59,369 bases of DNA from Flavobacteriaceae bacterium (lineage in GTDB: Bacteria; Bacteroidota; Bacteroidia; Flavobacteriales; Flavobacteriaceae), in the NCBI GenBank assembly GCA_947483075.1, contig CANKLE010000013.1:1-59369 (forward strand), in the 5' to 3' direction. Below the pieces are notes generated by a model. That model was not told the DNA's origin, ran no database searches, and was given only the letters and a program-made list of their open reading frames with translations. Below are positions 53,651 through 59,369 of the stretch, in pieces (the stretch's first letter is position 1; each line of letters begins with the position of its first letter). The translations under genes and the position numbers were made by a program.

Positions 53651-56600
53651 ATGATGAAAAAAATTCTTTTATGTTTTTTCCTGATGACTATTTCATTGGG
53701 ATTTGCGCAACCGGGGGCATCGCCTTCAAATCCGCCTGCCAGAAATACCTGGGATGTGCTTTCGGTGTACAGCGACTCCTACAGCAACCAAGCTGGGGTA
53801 AGCTTTTTGGATTTTGGTGGAACCACCATCAATGCCGATTATACACCACCAGGAGGTAATCCTGCCAAGTACTATACAGGGCACAGTTATTCTGGGATGC
53901 AAGTCAATACGGCGGGAAGCCTAAATGTCTTGCAGATGACCCACTTACACTTTGATGTGTATTCGCCCAATTATAGTTCGATGGCCATCAAATTAGAATC
54001 GTCTACTGGTGCAGCCAGAGAGCTAGCCGTAACCGGTACTGTGGTGCCATCCGCATCAACCAGAGACCAGTGGATCAGTGTTGATTTAGCCTTGAGTACC
54101 TATGATACAGGCAATATTTTAACGAGTTTAAAATATATTGTTCCTGTAACGTATGCTCAAAATGCTACTTTGTATATTGATAACGTATACTTCTACAGAC
54201 CAGCTACTACACAGCCGCCTACTTTAGGAGCATTTACAGTGCCTTCGCAATTAATAGGTGCTGCGCCAATTACTTTAACTGCGCCAACATCCAATAGTGC
54301 TGGTGCATTTACCTTTACCAGCAGTAATACTGCTGTGGCAACCATTAGCGGAACTACCTTAACTATAGTTGGGCCTGGTTCTTCAAACATTACCGCAACT
54401 CAAGCAGCTAGTGGAGGTTACGGAACAGGAACAGCAATCGTTGTTTTTAATGTAACACCAACCGCTGCACCCGCACCTCCTGCAAGAAATACTTGGGATG
54501 TAATTTCCTTGTATAGCGGAGCATACACCAGCCTTACAGGTACAAACTTTAACCCGAATTGGGGTCAATCTGGTTTTGGTGCCTTTTCAGCCACTACATT
54601 TCAAGGGGATGATGTATTACAATACCCAAACCTTAACTACCAAGGTACCGAGACAGCTGCCGATGTAAATGCGATTGCGATGACTAAAATGCACATCGAC
54701 ATTTATTCGCCTACCTTAACATCTATCCGTTTGTCTTTGATTAAAACAACCGGAGGTGCCGTAGAAAAACCAATCACTTTGCCTTTAACTGCAGGGGTTT
54801 GGAACAGCTTTGACATTGATTTGACTTCGGCCACATTTACCGGCTTGGATTTCACTAAAATTCGTCAACTCAAATACGACGCGCCATCTGCTGCAGGTCA
54901 GACGTTGGTTGTAGATAATATTTATTTCTGGAGAACTGCTACCACGCTTCCTCCAACTTTAGGCGCGTTTACCGTTGCACCACAATTATCAGGTGCAGCG
55001 CCATTTCAATTAACTGCACCTACGTCAAATAGTAATGGTGCATTTACGTTCAGCAGTAGCAATACAGCAGTAGCGACCGTGAGTGGAACTACCGTTACAG
55101 TGGTAGGAGTAGGTTCAACTGTAATTACGGCTACACAAGCTGCTGACAGCGGATTTGGAGTAGGAATTGCAACGGCTACACTTGATGTTACGCCAACTGC
55201 AGCACCAACACCCCCAGCAAGAAACACTTGGGATGTGATTTCGTTGTACAGCGGATCATATACCAATGTAGTGGGTACCAACTTTAACCCGAACTGGGGA
55301 CAGTCTGGATTTGGTTCTTTTTCGACGGCTTCTTATGAAGGCAATGAAGTATTGCGTTATCCAAACTTAAACTACCAAGGCACCGAAACGGCTGCCGATG
55401 TGAATGTTTCGGCCTTGAATAAATTACACATTGATTTGTTTTCACCAACCTTAACTTCTGTTCGTTTATCCTTAATTAAAGTTACCGGTGGTGCAGTTGA
55501 AAAACCAATTACCTTGCCTTTAACCGCAGGTGTTTGGAATAGTTTTGACATTGATTTGACAGCCGCTACATTTACCGGTTTGGATTTCACCAAAATTCGT
55601 CAACTTAAATACGATGCGCCATCTTCAAATGGACAAACCTTGTCGGTAGATAACATCTATTTTTGGAGAGCTGCTACCACGCAACCACCTACTTTAGGAG
55701 CCTTTACCGTGGCTGCTCAATTGATTGGCGCTGCGCCGTTTCAATTAACGGCTCCAACTTCAAACAGTGCTGGTGCATTTACCTTTAGCAGTAGCAATAC
55801 TGCTGTAGCTACAATCAGCGGAACTACTGTTACCGTTGTAGGGGCTGGTTCAACTACAATCACGGCTACGCAAGCTGCCGATAGCGGTTACGGAACAGGT
55901 GTGGCAACGGCTACACTTGATGTAACGCCTGCTGCTGCTCCAACACCTCCGACTAGAAATAGCTGGGATGTTATTTCCTTATACAGTGGGGCTTATACAC
56001 CTTCATCTGGACCTAACTGGGGTGCAGCTGGAACAGATGTTTCTCTATCGGGTGATACTGCTCGTTTTTTCAATGGATTTACCTTGGCTCGTTTGGCATT
56101 TGCCGCTACCAATGTATCTGAAATGACGTACATGCACATTGATGTATATTCCTTGAATCAAAATCCATTGTGGTTTGAATTAAATGGAAACCGACGCGTA
56201 ACCAGTACGCCAGTAAATGGATGGGTGAGCGTGGATATTGCTTTATCTGAATTTGTGGGATTGAATCTTACAAACGTGAGCTTTTTTGATTTAAACAACC
56301 CAACGGGAGCTTCGGCACCTGTAAAACAAGTGTATTTAGATAATATTTACTTCTACAGAGCGGCTACTTTACAACCACCAACAATTGGTGCGTTAACTGT
56401 TCCAACTGGAGTAACTATGGGTGATGCGCCATTTGTGTTGACTAATCCAACTACGAATAGTTCAGGAACTTTTTCTTATACCAGTAGCAACACAGCTGTG
56501 GCTACAGTAAGCGGAAATACCGTAACTATAGTAGGTGGTGGTTCTACAACCATTACAGCTACAGTAGCTTCTGATGGAGTTTATGGTCCAAGAAGCACAA

Positions 56601-58921
56601 CAGCGACTTTAAATGTTGCTTTTGCATTACCAGGCGCTTCGCCAATTCCACCAGCAAGAGATGCAGCAAGAGTGATGTCGGTATACACCGGAACACCAGC
56701 TCAAGTTTATGCAAACAGTCCTGCATACAATTTAGTGCGTTCAAGCTGGACAGCAGGTACAACAGCTAATTTTAATTTTGCCAACGGAACAAACACCTGT
56801 ATTCAAGTAAATAACCTTGGATTCATTGGGTTGGTAGATCAAACCGAGCGTCGTTTAAATGTAACGGGTATGACCCACTTGCATTTGGATGTGTATTGCA
56901 ATGCGCCATTATCCAATTTATTTGTATTCCTTTTGGCTCCTGGCGACAGAAATTACAACACCGGACCATTAGTAGCCGGATGGAACTCATTGAGCATTCC
57001 GTTGTCGTCTTACCCGGGTGCATTGAATGACATTTACGGGTTTAAAATAGAGCAAAACGTTGCGCCAAACACGACGCAGATTTACCTTGATAACATTTAT
57101 TTCAGTAATGATATTTATACCTATTACCAAGATACTGACGGGGATGGATACGGGAACTTAGCCGCTACAATTTCTGCCGTTACTGCGCCTACTGGTTATG
57201 TAACCAACAGCACAGACTGTGACGATAACGACAATTCTGTGTGGAGATCAGGTAATTTTTATGTTGATTTTGATAATGACGGGTACCATTTAGATCTTTC
57301 ACCAGCCGCTTCAGTTACGACCTTGTGTTATGGCGCTACATTGGCACCCTACTACATTGCCACGACGCTTGGCGCAGACTGTGACGACACCAACGCTTTA
57401 GCTTGGAGATCGAGTAGCTTTTATGTTGATGCTGACGCTGATGGCTATTCACCAAACGCTTCTTCAGAAACTTTATGCTACGGTGCAAGTACGCCTTCAG
57501 GTTATGCAGTAGCTACTCTTGGAGTAGATTGTAACGACGCCAGCGCTTCTGTTTGGAGATCGGGTAGTTTTTATGTGGATGCTGATGCTGATGGCTATTC
57601 GCCAAACGCTTCTTCAGAAACATTGTGCTACGGTGCAAACACGCCTTCTGGTTATTCTGCAGCTACTCTTGGAGTAGATTGTAACGATGCTATTGCAGCT
57701 ATAAATCCAGGTCATGTTGAAGTATTGTACAATGGAGTTGACGACAACTGTGATGGACAATTAGACGAAGGATTCCAATTGACTTCAAACGTACAAGCGG
57801 GATCTTGTGGAGTTACCTTGCCGTCTATGGGGGCTTTGATTTATGCAGACATTAACTATTCTGCCAGTGGATATCGCTTTAAAGTAGTAAACAATACTAC
57901 TGGAGCAATCCAAATAATCAATAGAAGCCACCATTGGTTTGCGTTAAATATGCTTGCCGATTATGAGTATGCCACTACCTATACCATTTCTGTTGAATTA
58001 CAGAAAGCAGGAATTTGGTTGGGGTATTATGGATCTACTTGTTCAGTTTCATCACCGGCAATTTTATCAGCTGGTGGAGCGTTACAAATTAATCCATCAC
58101 AATGCGGATCTACCTTAGCAAGTTTGGGTTCAGTTGTCGCCACTACACCTATGAGCGGCGCAACCGGATACCGATTTAGAGTAACCGATATAACTCCAAA
58201 CGCAACAGGTTTAAACTTAATTCAAGTAAAAGAACGTTCTTACCACTGGTTTACCTTGCCAATGTTAACGCGTTACAACTATGGTTCAACCTATATGGTA
58301 GAAGTAGCGGTAAAAACAACTAGCGGCTATTCAGCTTATGGAACGCCTTGTTATGTAACTACTCCTGCAGTGCCTGGATTGACAAGTTGTGGTGCTGTAG
58401 TTCCAACTGCTGGATCATTAGTTTACACTACATCAACCAATTCGGTTACACAATACCGTTTCCAAGTAACTAATGTGTCAGATCAAACAACGGTAACGTT
58501 TGACACCAATAAGTTCTGGTTTAGCTTCCGAGTGAATGTACCTGGATTTGTTGCAAATGCAGTATATTCTGTGCGTATTGCGGTTATGACATCAGGCACT
58601 TGGTCATCATTTAGTGATGCGTGCGAAATTACATCGCCAGCAGCCTCAGCTAGAAACGAAGAAGTTGGATCAACAACTTTTGAAACAGTAGCATTCCCGA
58701 ATCCATTCTCGAGTGAATTCAAATTGAATGTAACTTCTTCTTCAGAAGGCACAGTAGAACTTCGCGTGTATGATATGTTGGGTAAATTAGTAGAATCAAA
58801 ATCAATTAACACGATTGATTATGTTTCTGAAGACCTTGGGTCTGCTTACCCTGCAGGTGTATACAACGTGATTGTAACACAAGGCGAGCAAGTAAAAACA
58901 CTTCGCGTGATAAAACGATAA
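53651..58921 (+). CDS. Giant modular T9SS surface protein with five tandem carbohydrate-binding-like modules
   Basis: 1756 residues with signal peptide MMKKILLCFFLMTISLGFAQ. Five modules of about 244 residues start at residues near 29, 276, 520, 765 and 999. Each has a beta-sandwich (PPARNTWDVISLYSGAYT to LYVDNIYFWR type ends), and the first four are followed by a 75-residue Ig-like domain (SSNTAVATVSG, ITATQAA). The sandwich resembles a non-catalytic domain attached to flavobacterial GH16 enzymes. Residues 1150-1373 are four MopE-type Ca-binding repeats (DADADGY, DCDD, ending DDNCDGQLDEGF). Three FN3-like repeats (1376-1667) and a type A sorting domain (FPNPFSSEF, about 1681) follow. No catalytic domain is present. 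Confidence 0.88.
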   Translation: MMKKILLCFFLMTISLGFAQPGASPSNPPARNTWDVLSVYSDSYSNQAGVSFLDFGGTTINADYTPPGGNPAKYYTGHSYSGMQVNTAGSLNVLQMTHLHFDVYSPNYSSMAIKLESSTGAARELAVTGTVVPSASTRDQWISVDLALSTYDTGNILTSLKYIVPVTYAQNATLYIDNVYFYRPATTQPPTLGAFTVPSQLIGAAPITLTAPTSNSAGAFTFTSSNTAVATISGTTLTIVGPGSSNITATQAASGGYGTGTAIVVFNVTPTAAPAPPARNTWDVISLYSGAYTSLTGTNFNPNWGQSGFGAFSATTFQGDDVLQYPNLNYQGTETAADVNAIAMTKMHIDIYSPTLTSIRLSLIKTTGGAVEKPITLPLTAGVWNSFDIDLTSATFTGLDFTKIRQLKYDAPSAAGQTLVVDNIYFWRTATTLPPTLGAFTVAPQLSGAAPFQLTAPTSNSNGAFTFSSSNTAVATVSGTTVTVVGVGSTVITATQAADSGFGVGIATATLDVTPTAAPTPPARNTWDVISLYSGSYTNVVGTNFNPNWGQSGFGSFSTASYEGNEVLRYPNLNYQGTETAADVNVSALNKLHIDLFSPTLTSVRLSLIKVTGGAVEKPITLPLTAGVWNSFDIDLTAATFTGLDFTKIRQLKYDAPSSNGQTLSVDNIYFWRAATTQPPTLGAFTVAAQLIGAAPFQLTAPTSNSAGAFTFSSSNTAVATISGTTVTVVGAGSTTITATQAADSGYGTGVATATLDVTPAAAPTPPTRNSWDVISLYSGAYTPSSGPNWGAAGTDVSLSGDTARFFNGFTLARLAFAATNVSEMTYMHIDVYSLNQNPLWFELNGNRRVTSTPVNGWVSVDIALSEFVGLNLTNVSFFDLNNPTGASAPVKQVYLDNIYFYRAATLQPPTIGALTVPTGVTMGDAPFVLTNPTTNSSGTFSYTSSNTAVATVSGNTVTIVGGGSTTITATVASDGVYGPRSTTATLNVAFALPGASPIPPARDAARVMSVYTGTPAQVYANSPAYNLVRSSWTAGTTANFNFANGTNTCIQVNNLGFIGLVDQTERRLNVTGMTHLHLDVYCNAPLSNLFVFLLAPGDRNYNTGPLVAGWNSLSIPLSSYPGALNDIYGFKIEQNVAPNTTQIYLDNIYFSNDIYTYYQDTDGDGYGNLAATISAVTAPTGYVTNSTDCDDNDNSVWRSGNFYVDFDNDGYHLDLSPAASVTTLCYGATLAPYYIATTLGADCDDTNALAWRSSSFYVDADADGYSPNASSETLCYGASTPSGYAVATLGVDCNDASASVWRSGSFYVDADADGYSPNASSETLCYGANTPSGYSAATLGVDCNDAIAAINPGHVEVLYNGVDDNCDGQLDEGFQLTSNVQAGSCGVTLPSMGALIYADINYSASGYRFKVVNNTTGAIQIINRSHHWFALNMLADYEYATTYTISVELQKAGIWLGYYGSTCSVSSPAILSAGGALQINPSQCGSTLASLGSVVATTPMSGATGYRFRVTDITPNATGLNLIQVKERSYHWFTLPMLTRYNYGSTYMVEVAVKTTSGYSAYGTPCYVTTPAVPGLTSCGAVVPTAGSLVYTTSTNSVTQYRFQVTNVSDQTTVTFDTNKFWFSFRVNVPGFVANAVYSVRIAVMTSGTWSSFSDACEITSPAASARNEEVGSTTFETVAFPNPFSSEFKLNVTSSSEGTVELRVYDMLGKLVESKSINTIDYVSEDLGSAYPAGVYNVIVTQGEQVKTLRVIKR

Positions 58922-58941
58922 ATTTCGTTTTAGCCTAAAGT

Positions 58942-58973
58942 AAAAGCCCCTTCGGAAACGGAGGGGCTTTTTT
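58942..58973 (+). terminator. Terminator of the 1756-residue protein gene
   Basis: AAAAGCCCCTTCG / CGGAGGGGCTTTT stem with a GAAA-type loop and T run. Confidence 0.92.
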
Positions 58974-59075
58974 AATTAATAATTAAAAATTGGTGGAGGT
59001 TACTAAGAAAGGCTGTTGGTTTATAGCTGGAAGTTGGAAGTTGGAAGTTGTAAGCGGGGAGTGTGAAGTTTTATA
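58973..59075. repeat. Heptad-phased tracts downstream of the surface protein gene
   Basis: TTAATAA/TTAAAAA heptads are followed by three perfect GGAAGTT units (59029-59049). It is the same combination as at 15921-16010. Confidence 0.65.
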
Positions 59076-59121
59076 AAAATTCTACCACAGAAGACTTCTC
59101 CGCCCATAGAATTTGGCAGGC

Positions 59122-59369
59122 GCCCCGAAGCGTCGGGGGAACCTACACGCTTTGTGACATAAAAAAGCCCAAACAAATGTTTGAGCTAAATGTGCGGGTA
59201 ATAGCCCCGAAGCGTCGGGGGAACCTACACACTTTGTGACATAAAAAAAGCCCAAACAACGGTTTGAGCTAAATGTGCGGGTAATAGCCCCGAAGCGTCG
59301 GGGGAACCTACACACTTTGTGACATAAAAAAAGCCCAAACAACGGTTTGAGCTAAATGTGCGGGTAATA
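59122..59369. repeat. Tandem array of three 82-83 bp units reaching the window end
   Basis: Units at 59122-59203, 59204-59286 and 59287-59369, more than 93 percent alike. Each holds CCCCGAAGCGTCGGGG, then GAACCTACAC, a hairpin (59166-59187, 59249-59270, 59332-59353) and TGTGCGGGTAATA. Read on the minus strand, GTGTAGGTTC / CTATTACCCGCACA look like the T arm and acceptor end of a tRNA, and AGCTCAAAC / GTTTGGGCT followed by T6-T7 is a terminator. There are no unique spacers, so this is not a CRISPR. The array probably continues beyond the window. Confidence 0.85.
59160..59187 (-). terminator. Terminator-like hairpin within the array unit (first of three)
   Basis: On the minus strand AGCTCAAAC / GTTTGGGCT (one G-T pair) with a 4-base loop and T6. 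It recurs at 59242-59270 and 59325-59353 with T7. Confidence 0.7.

Noticed and set aside
59082..59342. 86-codon minus-strand frame in the terminal array
   Set aside because: The peptide is a translation of the repeat units (FGLFLCHKVCRFPRRFG repeated), broken by the differing unit length, and it contains terminator hairpins.
59122..59369. CRISPR array at the window end
   Set aside because: Units are nearly identical over their whole length, with no unique spacers, and no cas genes are in the window.

Overview
The window looks like chromosomal DNA of a Flavobacteriaceae bacterium, most likely Flavobacterium or a close relative. The evidence is internal: five large secreted proteins end in type IX secretion (T9SS) C-terminal sorting domains, there is a SusC/SusD outer-membrane pair, promoters fit the Bacteroidetes TTG / TAnnTTTG pattern, many lipoproteins begin MKK, and intergenic DNA is rich in 7-bp-phased tracts and small palindromes. 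Base composition is moderately AT-rich.

Layout. 1-1.2 kb: DUF58 protein and a tRNA-Asp. 1.2-8.1 kb: two large T9SS proteins around three small lipoproteins. 8.1-10.8 kb: a TonB-C-like lipoprotein, then a glycosyltransferase and a flippase-like membrane protein on the minus strand. 10.8-17.8 kb: T9SS metalloprotease, ruvC, hemW, a cyclase-family hydrolase, a YjbR protein and an orphan UpxY/NusG-like antiterminator. 17.9-40.9 kb: a complete starch/maltodextrin utilisation locus. 41-42.7 kb: HI0933/BaiN-type flavoprotein and TspO. 43.3-47.5 kb: mevalonate decarboxylase, mevalonate kinase, a UbiA prenyltransferase and an RluB-type pseudouridine synthase. 47.5-49.7 kb: NTF2-like protein and DUF885 peptidase-like lipoprotein. 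49.7-58.9 kb: T9SS protein, S74-chaperone (tail-fibre type) protein and a 1756-residue modular surface protein. The last 250 bases are a tandem array of 82-83 bp units.

Starch locus logic. Minus-strand susC-susD-susE plus a T9SS-secreted GH13 amylase face a plus-strand lacI regulator followed by an MFS sugar transporter, beta-phosphoglucomutase, GH65 maltose phosphorylase, GH13 neopullulanase-like enzyme, GH31 alpha-glucosidase, GH13 amylase and a GH13 lipoprotein amylase. Surface amylases cut starch, SusCD imports oligosaccharides, periplasmic GH13/GH31 enzymes trim them, MFS takes up maltose, and phosphorylase plus mutase give glucose and glucose-6-phosphate. A near-palindromic LacI-type site sits at the susC promoter, and a second 25-bp motif is shared by the susC and MFS leaders. 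The plus-strand operon is interrupted between maltose phosphorylase and the neopullulanase by a block of nested palindromic repeats and a GxxExxY (PDDEXK-like) gene that now overlaps the start of the downstream amylase.

The least explained material is intergenic: 14-16 bp palindromes that behave like insertable units (copies with and without them can be compared inside this window), heptad-phased tracts at many gene borders, a 26-bp stem-loop inside the maltose operon, a composite repeat module at 42.7-43.2 kb, and the terminal array, whose unit resembles a tRNA 3-prime end plus terminator carrying one of the palindromes.
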